Positions 12,013 to 24,545 are shown, counted from the first letter of the stretch. The stretch is 64,000 nt of DNA from Prionace glauca (GCA_037974335.1 CM075729.1:110093962-110157961), one strand, 5' to 3'. A program made the numbers and translations. The notes: a model not told the origin generated them from the letters alone.

Positions 12013-12499
12013 CCCATGGAATCGCCACGGGGAGAATAAGTTTACAACATTCTACAAGTTGTTTTCATGTGTTTTTAAGTAACAGAAAAGAGCAGATTTA
12101 TAAGCTGAGTCACACTTCTGTTATAGCTGAATGTATTTATTACTGAGATCCCTTTGGAGAATCACGTAATCCAGACAATTTTGATAACATTAACTGGCTA
12201 AAGTAAATGGACGCTGCAATTTGAAAGTGATTGCATATCATCAAACTCCATCAGTCCCATATCCAAAATTTATATTGTTCCTGTGATTTACTCCATTCTG
12301 ATGTGCTCATTCAGTTAATAAATTCCAAACTTTAGAGTCTGAATTTTAATTGTTGGTTCTCAGAGATTCACTAGCACAGTAGTTGAATCTAATGCAGCAA
12401 TTCCAGCTAGTATTACTTCAAATTAACTGAACAGTGTTAACTGATTGTGGCAACTCAAATTATACAACACCCCACGATTACACATGCCCATCAAATCAG

Positions 12500-12835
12500 G
12501 ACAACCTTTCAGCCATTTCAGCCCATCAAACTGGGACGTACCTTCAATCTGATATATCCCCTCAAACTAATACAAATCCTCAATCTGATACAATCCCTGA
12601 AACTAATAAAGGTCCTCAAATAAATATAGCCCTTCAAACAAATGCAGTCCCTCCGTTACTACAGTACTGAAAACTAATAAAGAACATCAAACAAATAAAT
12701 ATCCTCAAACCAAAATTAATGCAGTCCCTCAAAGTAATATAGACGCGCAAACTAATACAGGCCCTCAAACTAATACAATCCCACCAACTAATACAAACGA
12801 ACAAATTAATAGAGCCTCTAAAACTAATCAATTTC
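12500..12835. repeat. Upstream minisatellite, 18-bp unit (copy A)
   Basis: Degenerate units around CCTCAAACTAATACAGTC lie about 0.6-0.9 kb upstream of exon 1 of A. As the unit is a multiple of three, it yields an open frame rich in PQTNT that is not a gene. Confidence 0.85.
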
Positions 12836-13288
12836 AGCAAATGCAATTGGGAGCAGGAAGGCTTGTTGGTTTCAGACTATTCCGTCATGGCTGGAGAACA
12901 AAGTGGATTTTCTTTGTTCCATCAAGAAAAAAAGTAAAGTATTGGAGAAAGATGCTGTCTGAAGAATATAATAAGGTAGGAGCTAAATCAAAACAGGAGC
13001 TGAAGAGTTATTATACCTTGATTATTAGTCGAGTCTCGTGAAACATATCAAAGTGATCAGTAGGTTATCCAGGCAAAAGTGCCACTGAAGGAATAGTTTG
13101 GGAAATGATTATTTTATGGGGCAAAGGCATTCAGGTTTTTACAACCAGGGACTGCACCATTGAAGGGTATCCACTTGAATGGGATTGGGAGTAGAAAAGG
13201 TAAATAAGGTTGTTACAAGGAGATTAAATCAGCAAGTGGGAGAGAGAGCTCAGGAGAAACAGTTAGAACAGAAAATATGGGAGGAGAT

Positions 13289-13640
13289 GGTGACCTAATG
13301 GCCGATGAATTCAACAAGCTCTGGTGACATCTACTGAAGTCCATCCACAACAGCTCGTGAAAATAGAATTCAACTAATTACAAAACCTGGAATTGGAAGC
13401 TTGTATAAGTAATGCTGCCTATTGAACTATCATGAGTTGTCACAAAAACCCATCAGATTCACTAATGCCCTTTTAGGTGAGGGAATGTGCCATCCTTATA
13501 TCTGAGACATGAATCCTGATTTACGCCAATGTGATTGACCCTTAACTGTCCTCTGAAATGGCCAGAGCGATGACAATTCGATGACAATTAGTGATGGCCA
13601 AGATGGTTTAAACAGCCTTTACCAAATCCCATGAACAAAT
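13289..13640 (+). mobile_element. Second-family SINE at the right edge of duplication copy A
   Basis: It has a weak tRNA-like head, then CCCATCAGATTCACTAATGCCC and TTGACCCTTAACTGTCC. A partner lies at 29028-29325 in copy B at the same place, so it predates the duplication. Confidence 0.65.
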
Positions 13641-14097
13641 ATATAACTTTAAATATACAGGAAACAATAAAGAGGAAAAAAAAGGGGAAAGAGTAGAACA
13701 GCAGTCAGAAATTATGCTCTAAGCAATGTTGTTGAAAGGGAAGCTACTCAATGTAAAGTAATTGTCTCACATCATGGATTGAGTTACCTCAAGTGGGGGT
13801 ATTGGTCCAAGTGAGGGATTGGGGTGCTGCTGGGTCTATGCAGCCAATGACAATAATCCATCATTCTATGCCCTTTCTAAACCCCAGTGTGTAGATGGAT
13901 GTCGGTCTGCTCAACTCGGCACTGGGCATTATGGTGGCAGCAGAGGCAGAGCAGGAGGAAGAGGTGGCCCAGGACGTGACAAGTGTGGAGAGACCTCTGC
14001 AGGAACAGCCACTACAAGTCCCACATGGAGGAGGGCAGGGGGCTGCAGCTGAGGACCAGGAAGTGGGAGAATAGGCTCCTGAGAAGCTGCACGGAAG

Positions 14098-14450
14098 GCT
14101 ACTGGGTGAAAAAGGATACCTGTTCAGGTCATGGCTGATGATGCCTGTGCACAGGCCCGAGACCGAGATGGAGATCCACTAAAACGAGGCCCATACAGCC
14201 ATTTGGTCCATCAAAAGATGCGGTTCCTCTGCTTGGGCTGCTCTGGGGTAGGGGAGGGGAGAGGGGGAGGTGGTGAGGGCTCCAATATGACCCTGTGTAT
14301 GCTTCACGCGTCACTATTGTTTGCTGCACTCTGCACAACATTGCCCAGCAGTGGGGAGACCACCTGGAGCATGAGGAGGAGGAGAAGGAGCAACGAAGGA
14401 GCGAGGTGGGTGTCTGAGGATGGGTGGCGACGGCAGGGAGGGACACCTTG
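14098..14450 (+). pseudogene. Harbinger transposase C-terminal remnant
   Basis: The residues listed for the transposon match the GYxxxxWLMTP, HTATR and CCxLHNI signatures of HARBI1-like nucleases. One stop replaces the residue before NEAHT and a frame change follows. It is inactive. Confidence 0.75.
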
Positions 14451-16030
14451 ATTGCAGCCTGTTTCGCCAAGCTGGTGCTGTGCATGAGGGGGTTGCAATC
14501 ACACTGTGACCTGCCCCTGGTGTCACTCAAGTCTAACTCCTACCTATACTCCGAATGCACGCTGCCACCCTAGCCCAGGTAGCTGTAAGGGTTGGGGACA
14601 TCATGCCTTTTGGCCGATGGTTGTGGTTGAGAGGGGCATTTGCTCCAAGGGTCTGGTGGATGTTGGGGAAGATAAGGCAGGCACTCTGTAACACGTGGCT
14701 GAGTTACACAAGGCACGACAGACAGCACCTCGAAGCTTGAGAATCGAGTCCACTCAGCCCTATGGGGGAAGGGGAGAATCAAAGACACATTGGTCACATC
14801 TTTGAGGTGTAATTAACAGTTAATTGTGTTCTTAATGTTATTGATTAATAAACACTAACTACTGGTGACCTTTTTAATGAATTACAACTTTCTTACTTTG
14901 TGCAGTCTGCTGCTTTTTCTAGGTGCTATCCAAGGATGCACATCGGAGGTGGAGGTGTCCAGCTATAATGCACGTCCTGTTGACTGTGATGCCTTTGGTG
15001 GAGATTCCCTGGATGACCGGGACTTGGAGGACCCAGGCTGACTTGCGGATGGCACTGTTTCAATGTTACCCTGTTCCTCTTGCTGGCCCTGAGATGCCCC
15101 GATGTGAGGAAGGGGGGAATTGGAAGGTCTCAGGACGACTGGAATCTCTTGAGTGGAAGGCCCCGGCATGGACTCAGGCCCTTCCTCCTCCTTTGGGGCT
15201 GCCCAGAGACCTGAGGACACTCCATGGTACACCAGGTTAGCTGGGCTGAGCTCCAGAAGCCCCAGCGTCACCTGGCTATGTCGGCCCTGGAGGCCTAGAT
15301 GCATCTATCCCTTGATCTATAATACCCTCAGCTTTGACTCTCTGAGACTGGGCCAAGCTCTGGAGGCCCTCCGCTACAGCATTCTGAGAGCGAGTCAGGT
15401 TCTGGAACCCCTCATCAGAAGTCTTCTGAGCCGGGGTTAAGTTGTCAAGGCTCACAGGCGGCGAGAATGCCAGCCATGTCCAGCAGTATCTCCCACATGC
15501 CCCCAACAGCCATGGCCATTGAACGCTGTGCCTCCTGGAAGACAGAAACACAATTGCGTGTGGCCCATTGTGTCTCAGGGATTGGGCTGGACCCTGTCAG
15601 CCATGAGACAAACTCCTGACTCTGACTTTTCACTGTGGTCACCACCCTTGCAGTGTTGGCCTGGTTCACACACTATGTCGGCACCACCTCCTACAACAGC
15701 ACGCTGTTGGACTCCCCTAAACAACCTTGCATTCGCAGCATGGTTGCTGATAGCCAACTCCCCGGGTTTCCTGATGCATCTCTATCAACCGTCGGATGAA
15801 CACACCCAGAGACCCAGTAGTTGGATTGTGTGCCCGAGCCTGCGATGTGCCCACCTCCACCCAATGTGCATCAGTGTCTGTGATGTGCTCACCAGTTCAT
15901 GACCCAGAAGCCTCAACACTGAGGGTACCCATCGTGGTGATAGTCTCTGTGTTTGGTGGGTTGTGTGGCACGTGCTGGCGCCATTTCAGTGGTGCTGCCC
16001 TCGGAAGATTCCTCAGTGCTTCCCTCTATG

Positions 16031-16371
16031 GGCGGCACGGTAGCACAGTGGTTAGCACTGCTGCTTCACAGCTCCAGGGTCCTGGGTTTGATTCCCGGCT
16101 CGGGTCACTGCCTGTGTGGAGCTAGCACATTCTCCTCGTGACTGCGTGGGTTTTCTCCGGGTGCTCCGGTTTCCTCCCATAGTCCAAAGATGTGCGGGTT
16201 AGGTTCATTGGCTATGCTAAAATTGCCCCTTAGTGTCCTGGGATGTGTAGGTTAGAGGGATTAGCAGGTAAATGTGTAGGGATAGGGTCTGGGTGGGATT
16301 GTGTTCGGTGCAGACTCGATGGGCCGAAGGGCCTGTTTCTGCACTGTAGGGTTCTAGGGTTCTATGTTCTT
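16031..16371 (+). mobile_element. tRNA-headed SINE (HE1-like), full length
   Basis: The head has A-box-like TAGCACAGTGGTTAGC and B-box-like GGGTTTGATTCCC, as in Pol III promoters of tRNA-derived SINEs. The body carries GGTTTTCTCCGGGTGCTCC and the 3' end GGGCCGAAGGGCCTG...GGTTCTATGTTCTTA, shared with the LINE end at 35600-35667. It is the best-kept copy here and lies in the Harbinger remnant. Confidence 0.88.
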
Positions 16372-17756
16372 AGGTGTCATCCAGGGGTTGTGGGCAGTTT
16401 GCTCCAGAGTAACAGAGGCGGTGTCAAAACCTGAAGGGTCAGCTTCCTCTGGGTGCAGAGCTGCAATAATGAACACACATTAGGGGAAGGGAGGTAAAGC
16501 ATTCTGTGCAGCATCGCCCGTTGTTCGAGGAGGACCTAGGTTGAGGGCACACTTCTGCCACCTTGCATGCTGGACACCCTACCTGGCTGTCGGTGACCAA
16601 TCGGGAAGGCACACCACCCCATGCCAACTCCATGGCACACTCCTCGCTGCTGTTCAGCTGCCGCAGGTCAGGCACATCACCGCCACTCCGTGTAGTCTCA
16701 CATGCATTGTGAATGTTCTTTTCCTGTGGGAACATAAGCTAGCATTAACATATCACAGTGCCACGGTGCGCAATGAGTGCCTGTGCCTCGGGAACTGTGC
16801 TTGCAGTTTCGGAGAAAACTGTCACCACTCAGGGTTGCTCGTTGAGGGGTGAGGAGAAGGGGTTAGGTTCTGTTCCTGGCGGAAGGGTAACTTGTTGCAT
16901 GTCCTTCAGGTGACTAAGCAGAGTTTGAGATCCTTGCTAAGGATGTGCGGGGTTCCAAATGGGATGCTCACTCAGCCTTGCTGCTCGAAGAAGGTCATAC
17001 ATATTTTCCCGACGCTGCTGCCCAGAGCGCAGGGTCAGGCTCCTGGCATTGACTGCTCCTGCCACAATGCTGAGGGTGAGGACCCTGGCCACGGAAGATC
17101 TGAACATGCCTCTCCTCCGCGGCATCTAGCCGTGCTCCTCATCAGCCTCTGTAAATCGGGGTGCAGGTTTTTGGCGTGAGTGGCTGAGTGCCTGTTCCTG
17201 CAGCTGGGACACAGCTCTGGTTTGTAAGGCGAGTGCAGGCACAGTGAGTGTGGCCAGTAGTCCAGGGCCAGTTGGCAACAAATACCTGTGCGAAATGTTG
17301 AAGGCTGCATTCGGTTGAGTGCCCCCGTCCCTCGGGATGCAGACTGTCTGCCATTCAATAGGCTGCTGTGTCCAAAGGGACACAGCAATACTCAGGGCTC
17401 CGAATCGATAAGAGATTGTGTCCGGGGAGAGGGGGCTGCAACATTCAATGCTCCCGTTCAAGAGATGGAGTGATCGCAAGCTGGAGTTGTGCATGTCAGC
17501 GCAATGCAAGTTCTCCGCAGGGCAGCAGTGAGGTCAGCATGTTCAAGGGATGGAGGGATCCATGGGGGCATCGGGTGAGCAGGCAGCCATGTATTTGTGT
17601 GGGGGGAGACGGGGGCGATGTGTGTGTGGGAAGGGGGAGAGTGATGGCTGCATGGGGCAGGAGGGCCAGCGATATCCGTATGGGAGAGGTGGCCAGCGAT
17701 GTCTGTGAGGGGTTGTGTAGGCCAGAGAAGAGGCCAGAAGTGTCTGTGGAGCCAGG

Positions 17757-17781
17757 GAGGGGGGGGGGGGGGGGGGGGGGG
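17757..17781. repeat. Poly-G run
   Basis: More than twenty G in a row, broken once near the start. It could form G-quadruplexes and is prone to length error. The long proline run on the other strand is an artefact of it. Confidence 0.95.
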
Positions 17782-18119
17782 AGGTGCTGGATGCTGTTGG
17801 GGCCACCAATGAGGGCAGCGATGTCTGTGGTACTTGGGTGGCAGTGATCTGGATGCTAAGAGATGTTTTTCGTGACCTCCCAGCGATGTGCACAGGTTCC
17901 CGCTCATCCTGCCGATTCCAGGCTCGTGAGTGTGAATAGACCCCACACCCTGAGCTCCTAATGATATTCACGGTTGTGACCTCTGCATTGCAGAGTGGGG
18001 AGATTCGGGTTTGAAGTTGCAATGAGAAAAGACTGTTGTGATTTAGACCAGTTTTCCTGCCAATTCAGCACTTTTGGAAAAAACACCTCCATCCCCCATT
18101 TGTCACTAGAAGGTTGAGA

Positions 18120-18900
18120 AAAAACAAGACAGGTGGAGAATGAAGTGGATATCTCTAGTTCAGGAAAGGTGGCAGAATTACAACAAAAAGACGGAGACTC
18201 ACGGCAGTTGTGTTAGGAATCACATACAGGAGAAAAGATTGAGTGTATAGCAGAGTGCTATTACATTAAAAACGAGCTCTTAATGAGGAAGTCGGGACAT
18301 TTACACATTCAGGTGGATGAAAATGGGAAGAGTTTCATCAAGTTGCATTATCAGTGGGTTAAACAAAGGAGGTGTTTGCAGATAACACATAGGGTTCCAG
18401 TAGGAGGTCACTTAGGATTCAAAGTCATTCAGGTTAGTTATCGAATCCTCAGCAGTAAAGCAGTTTAAATTAACTGTATATCATCCAAGATCACGGGGGC
18501 TATTGGAACGGTGGCATCAAACTTCAAAGTCATTGTTGAGACCCAATTGTCAGGATTGCATCATCAACGAGAAGGGATATACCGAGATTCCTTGGTCTGA
18601 ATAGTTTTCACATTAAATTGTGGCATAACTTAGCACTGTGGTTCAATTAACAGGTCCATTGAAAATGGACAAGAAATTGTGGTGCACAGCTATGTATTAG
18701 GAGGCATTTGACAGTCTGAAAGCTGTGTTAACCACTGCACCCGTGTTATTGACACAGACGTTATGCAAAACCATTCCATGTGGCCATTGCTGCAAATGAT
18801 GTGGGCATTGGTGCTGTTTGAAAGAAGATGAGCAGACGAAAAGTTATTTTGTGTATTTTGCCAGAAAGCTCACTCGCCATCATTGAGAAAAATATATTAA
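18120..18900 (+). mobile_element. Ty3/Gypsy LTR retrotransposon fossil (integrase and RT/RNase H pieces)
   Basis: Two coding remnants of a Ty3/Gypsy pol gene lie side by side. The first (about 18200-18600) resembles the zinc-binding start and later core of the integrase; the second (about 18640-18900) resembles the end of RT and start of RNase H (EAFDSLKAVLTTAPVL). The order is opposite to the normal pol order, so they are probably from two copies or a rearranged one. No LTR, gag or envelope part was seen. It is an old, heavily broken fossil with many breaks. Confidence 0.75.
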
Positions 18901-19574
18901 AGGGAATTTTCCATTCACGCCCCCACGGGAATCGTAGCGGATGTGTGTGTGGAGTGCATGGGTGAGGGAAGGAGTGGAACATGGAAAGGTTGATTGAGCT
19001 TCGGCAGAATTTTGGGGGGAGGCAAGTGTGGCCGGAACACCCTGGCCACGGAGATTGTGGTTGGTTTTGCAACATTTCAACACTTATTTTGCTAGCAATT
19101 CATCAAAAACAATTGTTTACACTGGCCATTGAAGTTTCTGGAGAAATTTAAAGTTAAGAATGGAAAATTGTTTAGATGGACTTTATTATTAACTTGAATA
19201 TTATACATGTGACACGAAGAGGGAATGCGATTGCCAATGATTTTCTACGACTTTGATGAAAAAAAAAGAATGTTCCAGGTTGGAAAAAAGGACCATGCTG
19301 CTATTAAATTTGACTGCTGAGTTGAAATGAAATGCACGTATATTTTTACAGAGTTTCTATTCAACCATCAATTCAAATTCTTTCCAAACATTTAACTTAA
19401 TGAGACAAGCCAAGGAACGGAATTGACTCAGGTTCACTTCAGTAAATTTTTGTTTATCTAACACTTCAGTTACCAAACTCAAACCTACAATAGTTGCAAC
19501 ATTTTAATTTCTTTTCTCAACTTTAATTTTTAACTGAATATTAACACTTTACCTGAAAGAAAATGTTCAAGTTA

Positions 19575-20212
19575 CATAAGAACATAAGAAATAGGAACAG
19601 GAGTAGGCCATCTAGCCCTCTGAGCCTGCCCCGCCATTCAATAAGATCATGGCTGATCTGAAGTGAATCAGTTCCACTTTCTCCCCATAACCCTTAATTC
19701 CCTTGTCTATCAGAAATCTATCTAATCATGACTTCAATATATTCAACGAGGTAGCGTCCACCACTTCAATGGGCAGTGAATTCCAGAGACTCACCAGCCT
19801 TCGAGTGAAGAAGTTCTTCCTCAACTCCGTTCTAAACTGCACCGCCCCCCCCCACACTTATTTTGAGGCTGTGCCCTCTTGTTCTGCTATCCTTTCTAAG
19901 CGGGAAGAATCTCTCTACCTCTACCTTATCTTGCTCCTTCATTATCTTGTCTCTATCAGATCTCCCCTCAGCCTTCTAAACTCTAACAAGTACAGGCCCA
20001 GTCTATTCAATCTCTTCATAAGCTAACCCCCTTATCTCCGGTATCAGCCTGGTGAACCTTCTCTGTACTCCCTCCAAGGCCAATATATCCTTTCGCAAAT
20101 ACGGGGACCAAAGCTGCACAGAGTACTCCAGTTGCGGCTTCACCAGTGCCCTGTACAGTTGCAGCAAGACCTCCCTACTTTTATATTCTATCCCCCTCGC
20201 TATAAAGGCCAA
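19575..20212 (-). mobile_element. CR1-like LINE 3' fragment inside duplication copy B
   Basis: It starts at ACATAAGAACATAAG and includes AFIARGIEYKSREVLLQLYRAL at its 5' end. Flanking AAGTT on both sides and the absence of this block from copy A (near 2760) mark it as an insertion after the duplication. Same subfamily as the elements in locus C. Confidence 0.85.
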
Positions 20213-23040
20213 AGTTGTTTTATGAAACCAGATATTACCCAGTTTAGCGCAGAATGGCCATGTCCACTCTCAATGTAGAATCTGTCCCTGTGGCCCTTCT
20301 CTGAAGGTTCTCTTCAACGCCCACTCGTGACAGTTGGTCTGAGTTATCGCGAGAGACAAAGGGCTGAACATTTTTTTTTTCATCCTCAAACTGCCCGAAG
20401 CTTCCAAAAAGTTCTATAGGATTCAGTCAAAGCAACCAGAAACCAATTACATTTCTCAACCGGGCTAATGGAGTTACTCACAAAAACCTCCAGCGTGCTT
20501 AGGTCAGATGTCACATAGATCACATTGTCTTAATCCACATACAGGTACAGGTGAAAATCTTAACACCGGAATCTAGCTTTATCCAAACATTCTCCCATTT
20601 TTGGTCAACACACGAAGTGTCAGGTCATAGCTCACAGACCAGGCCACAGCAACTTTTCAGCTTGCATTGTTTGATTATAGATTGGCCAAAATTCTGAGCA
20701 TGCCTAACTCTTACTCACAATTGCTTTTTAAAGCCAATGTTGCCATAATTATTGTTGTCAATGCTATAGTCACTCTTTCTCCCTCCACAGGATACTATCA
20801 GTATTAAAAACTATAGGTTTTGCAAAACGAAGCCAAATATTCTTAACTTTGGTCCATTTTTAAAAGAGAGGATTGATGACACTGAGCCTTTAAGAATTGT
20901 AGTTTAATTAAGTTTCTTGCAAGTGGAATGTTTAAAAGTTCATTCTGTTTCATGCAGTGCAAATTTGCCTGGGCAATAGGCAGTACAAATGTTGAGAATA
21001 TTGGATAATGACAATTTTTCTCTGATGGCATGTTTTATCGAAACAGAGTTAATGCATTTTTGATTACTTATGTTTTACTTGGAATTTCAGAGTAGATTTC
21101 TATTTGGTTGAATGACATTCATGTAACTAATTAGAGCATCTATGAATGCAGGAAAGCCAATGCTTTAGTTTCTGGGTTTTTTTTCCTCTACAAAAGTTTG
21201 AAATAACTTGCTGAGAAAAGCTGAGATCTCTCTCTCTCTCTCTGAAATAATCACTCTCTTTCTCTCCAGAGAGGTCCAAAAAATTCTCAGATTTTTAACA
21301 AGTTCCAGGACGTAAGTGCTAACTGAGTTTGAAGGGGCATTTAAGTCCATAAGAGGAATATTGCTTGAATTAGAAATAGTATGTAACCCATATAACCTAT
21401 GCTGTCATGTTTAAGTATTGTTACAATGTTAAATAATAACTGATTCATTTGTTATGGCTACACTGTATCGTTAATAAATATGTTTTGAAAGTACCTTCTG
21501 AGCATCAGTGGAATGAAATCTGGTGTGAAACATCTTACCTTCACACTAATGCTAAAATGGAAAACACTTGGAGTCTAGGCCTATTTCATAATATACGTTG
21601 AGGTTTCCCTTTAGTACCCGAACAGTGGTTACAATTTCATCATCAGTTTCAGGATTATTACTTTGATAGTTTTTATTTACAGCTACGTTCTTTTGCTGCA
21701 GTACCCCTTTAACGAGCCATTGGTTAGTTTTTAGTTAATGTATTAATTAGTTCATTTTAAATGGCACAGCGAATGTAGTGTACTACAGTTATTCCAAGTT
21801 TCAGTAGGGAAGCTTGAAAATGTTGGGAATCCCTCTCTACTATATTTTGATATTTGGTATACTGTGAGGAAGGATGTGAAAATCAAAAATCTGTGTCCTA
21901 AATGGTTTTGTAGTGATTTTAAATAAAATTAAATAACTGTGTATTTAAAAACATAACAGGCAAGAAAGTGAACTAGAAATACTGTTAACTAACTTAATAG
22001 CCATACACAGAATTTTTAGATGTCCTCAGTAACCAGTATCCTTCCGTAAATTTCACAGTCAATTCTATTGGCAAAATACAGTCATGGTTAACACATCAGG
22101 AAGTTCTAACTTTTTGGATTTCTTCTGATATAGGGCAGAGGCAACGATTTGCCAAACAAACTTTCCTACAGACAGAGTTTGATGGGCATACACATAGCTT
22201 TTGTTTCTATGGACTGAGTTCTCTGAACAGCTAAAAGGCATAGATCCCCCTATACTGTTTCCCATTTTGATAACCCTTTATTTGAACTATCGTCCTCTGA
22301 GGTCCCTCCTAATTAACTTCATTTCATGAGTTCATAATTCAGAATGCAATTGTGAAGTTCAAACCTCATCGCCTTCTTTAATCGTCTAACATGTTTACTT
22401 ACACCTTTGCATTGTTTTCCCCATTGTTATCAAGTTCTCTGCTAAACATGCGTTTACAGTGTTGTTCGGTTTATCAACACAGCAAAAGCAATAGTTCCAT
22501 CAACATAATTATCTTTACAGCTGCACGGATTCCATTTCTAAAGTGTAAAATCCTTACAACCAGCAGGAGATATTCTCAATTATTAAAGTTCCTTGATTTT
22601 TCATATTATCACGACTTCCTGACTTTTCTGTATTATGGTCTAATCAACATAGCATGTTTGTAGGAAAGCCAATCAAATAAACCTTGCAGTGAAACATTGC
22701 AAGCATTAGGTTGCATTGCGGGTTTGCCGCTTTGTTATATTGTTTAATCAATCTATTCAAAGGATTACAAAGAAACATTTCCTATGTGTGGGGTAGTTCA
22801 TGAGTCAATTAGTTTAATTAAGGTTCACAAAGAGAGATATTTGGGACATTGGTTTTGGTTTAGAATCATGTATGGAAAGGCAACATTCCATTATATAAAC
22901 AGTTTTATTACTGATTGAAAGTTCATCATCCAGATTAATACTTCAACATCTGCCTTCAAAATGAGTTGAAGTTCCTGTTTTCCCATAGCCATAAAACTGC
23001 TACTGGCAGGCACTTTTTGATTCAAAATTATTCTTCATAT
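20213..23040. other. 3' flank of receptor B
   Basis: Duplicated flank, collinear with 2760-3531 and 5768-7930. It holds a CT run (21225-21243) and no gene. The frames listed in it are unshared between copies, which argues against coding. Confidence 0.75.
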
Positions 23041-23043
23041 CAT

Positions 23044-23984
23044 TCAATTGATTAGCATACAGTGGGGCTTCCCACTTATCCTTTGTTTATTCGTAAATTG
23101 AATAATTGATGCAATCGGATATTTCACTAAACTCTTGAACTGCTCCCTGAACTTGGATTGAGTCACTCCATATATAAATGTGTTTGTACAGCAATTTAAT
23201 TCCACCAGCATATATCCAACTTCCTTAAAGATGTGTGAAGAATAGTTATAGTATTCGGGATTAATTCCTGTAATGGCATAATATAAGAAGTTAATAATGT
23301 ATAAAAGCCACAGAACTATGAAGGTGCCAGATATGGTGAAGAGTAAAATCATAGACTTCCTTCTGCTCTCCATCTCTGGGTCACTGTGATTTTTCCCCTT
23401 ATTCTGACTCTTCAGTACTTTGCGAACCCGACTGCTCACTAAAATGTATCTGACTGTGAGAGCATTGAGCAACAAGATTAAAATATATGGGAGAAATGGG
23501 GTTGAAATCTTATCAAACCAGTCAAATGCCACCCAAGCAGGATTGGTATAATAGCTTGGATTATCATTACAGGACCAGGGAATATTGTCAATTATCGTGC
23601 CAGGTTGAAATGTAAAGTAAATGGGAATGTATTTTAAACAGTTCAGGATACAGGTTGTTGATAGAACCACGGTGGCAGTTTTCTCAGTGCAATATTTTAT
23701 TTTCAGTTTCTGACAACAAATGGCCACAAAGCGATCAAAGGAGAACATGACAGTAAACCAGGTTGAGCAGCTGGCAGCTGCATTAAGCAGGGTAAGGATA
23801 ACTTTACACACAGGGGTGATGTCCAGAAAAGATCCTGGGAAATAATAAAAACTGATTTGATACAGTACCACTTCAACGAAAGTGAATATTAGATCCGACA
23901 ATGCCATGGCGACCAAGTAACGGGTGGTGCAGGTGGAGAGGCCACACATTCCCCGGGACAGGACCACAGTTGTCAGTAAATTGA
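23044..23984 (-). CDS. GPR139-like orphan GPCR, paralogue B, exon 2
   Basis: This is the tandem paralogue of A, with the same length (941 nt) and the same acceptor (CTCTCTTACAG). The joined protein is 334 residues. It keeps the TM3 cysteine, a DRF motif (SFDRFVAICC) with the arginine that A has lost, the loop-2 cysteine (SCNDNP), TM6 LLWLLY-like residues and NTFIY in TM7. Differences from A cluster in the outer half of TM3, where A has CTTIFIVLYAAEN and B has CKVILTLLNAAAS; TM4, TM5 and TM7 are nearly unchanged. That pattern suits altered ligand contact with kept signalling, though it is inference. A possible AATAAA lies at 22914-22919. No frame break is seen, so the gene looks functional. 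It sits in the second copy of the segmental duplication. Confidence 0.9.
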
Positions 23985-24286
23985 CTGTAAGAGAGGTTAT
24001 GCATAATAGGTTAGAAATGAAGATCTAAACATTCTTGGTGCGTGAACTCATTCAGTGAGTGCACAATTTCACAAACGAAAAATTAATTATTTGTAGTGTG
24101 TTTGTGTGAGTGTGTTCAGGGAATAATGTTTAAGAAATTTCAATCTCATCTACAAACAAATCTTTGACTGCCAGAAAGAAGGAGAATGAGATAGAGACAT
24201 GGGACCAGTGGCCGCTCCCCAGAGACAAGTTGGAATTTTAATTACTTAACAATGTTGGAAGTCTCTGATTTAATATGGTTTCCAAA

Positions 24287-24364
24287 TGGTGACCAAGTAA
24301 CGAGTGATGCAGGTGGAGAGGCCACACAGCCCCTGACACAGGACCACAGTTGTCAGTCAGTTGA
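24287..24364 (-). pseudogene. Exon-2 start fragment of receptor B (first extra copy)
   Basis: About 78 bp match the first part of exon 2 (TTVVL...GLCGLSTCITRYLVT). The splice site reads AA instead of AG. It lies inside the left arm of the inverted repeat at 24234-24868 and stops abruptly after the TM2 start, so it is a rearrangement product inside intron 1 of gene B. Confidence 0.75.
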
Positions 24365-24473
24365 TTGGAAGAGATAATGGATGATTGATTAGAAATTATC
24401 AACCAAACATTCTTGGTGTGTGAACTCATTCAGTGAGTGCATGATTTCAGAACCCAAAATTAGATAATTTGTC

Positions 24474-24545
24474 CGTGTGTGTGTGTGTGTGCGTGTGTGT
24501 GTGTGTGCGTGCGCGCGTATATGTGTGTATGTGTGTGTGTGTGCG
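24474..24545. repeat. TG microsatellite in spacer of the inverted duplication
   Basis: Runs of TG with CG interruptions, counterpart of 8980-9085. Confidence 0.95.

Larger units (their letters stand above)
2625..13640. repeat. Segmental duplication, copy A
   Basis: Flank, intron, exons and upstream sequence of receptor A run collinear with 19435-29325. Anchors seen by eye include the 'GAATCTGTCCCTGTGG' block (2831 and 20278), the 'AATGCATTTTTG' block (5818 and 21051), both exons, the intronic and upstream minisatellites and the SINE at the right edge. Copy A carries a LINE (3532-5767), a SINE (6121-6392) and perhaps a DNA transposon (9196-9740) not found in copy B. Without insertions both copies come to about 8 kb. 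Confidence 0.85.
13800..17480. mobile_element. Decayed PIF/Harbinger DNA transposon
   Basis: This stretch is much richer in G and C than its surroundings. On the plus strand 14098-14230 reads LLGEKGYLFRSWLMMP...ETEMEIH-stop-NEAHTAIW, and 14300-14420 reads YASRVTIVCCTLHNIAQQWG; both are typical of the C-terminal DDE part of Harbinger transposases. A purine-rich stretch with frameshift parts them. On the minus strand 15276-15670 has a coiled-coil-like part (NLTRSQNAVAEGLQSLAQSQ) that suits the second, Myb-like Harbinger protein facing the transposase. Terminal inverted repeats were not located, so edges are guesses. A SINE sits at 16031-16371. Confidence 0.7.

Noticed and set aside
12434-12670. 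Plus frame with PQTNT repeats
   Set aside because: It is the 18-bp minisatellite read in frame; copy B does not keep the frame.
15276-15551. Minus frame with coiled-coil-like part as a host gene
   Set aside because: It lies in the Harbinger remnant and is better taken as a transposon accessory protein; evidence for the family is weak, so no separate gene is called.
16031-16110. tRNA-like sequence with A and B boxes
   Set aside because: These are SINE heads: no stable cloverleaf, and they are followed by the SINE body in every case.
17458-17946. Proline-rich minus-strand frame of 162 codons
   Set aside because: Its core is the poly-G run; the rest lies in the GC-rich transposon remnant.
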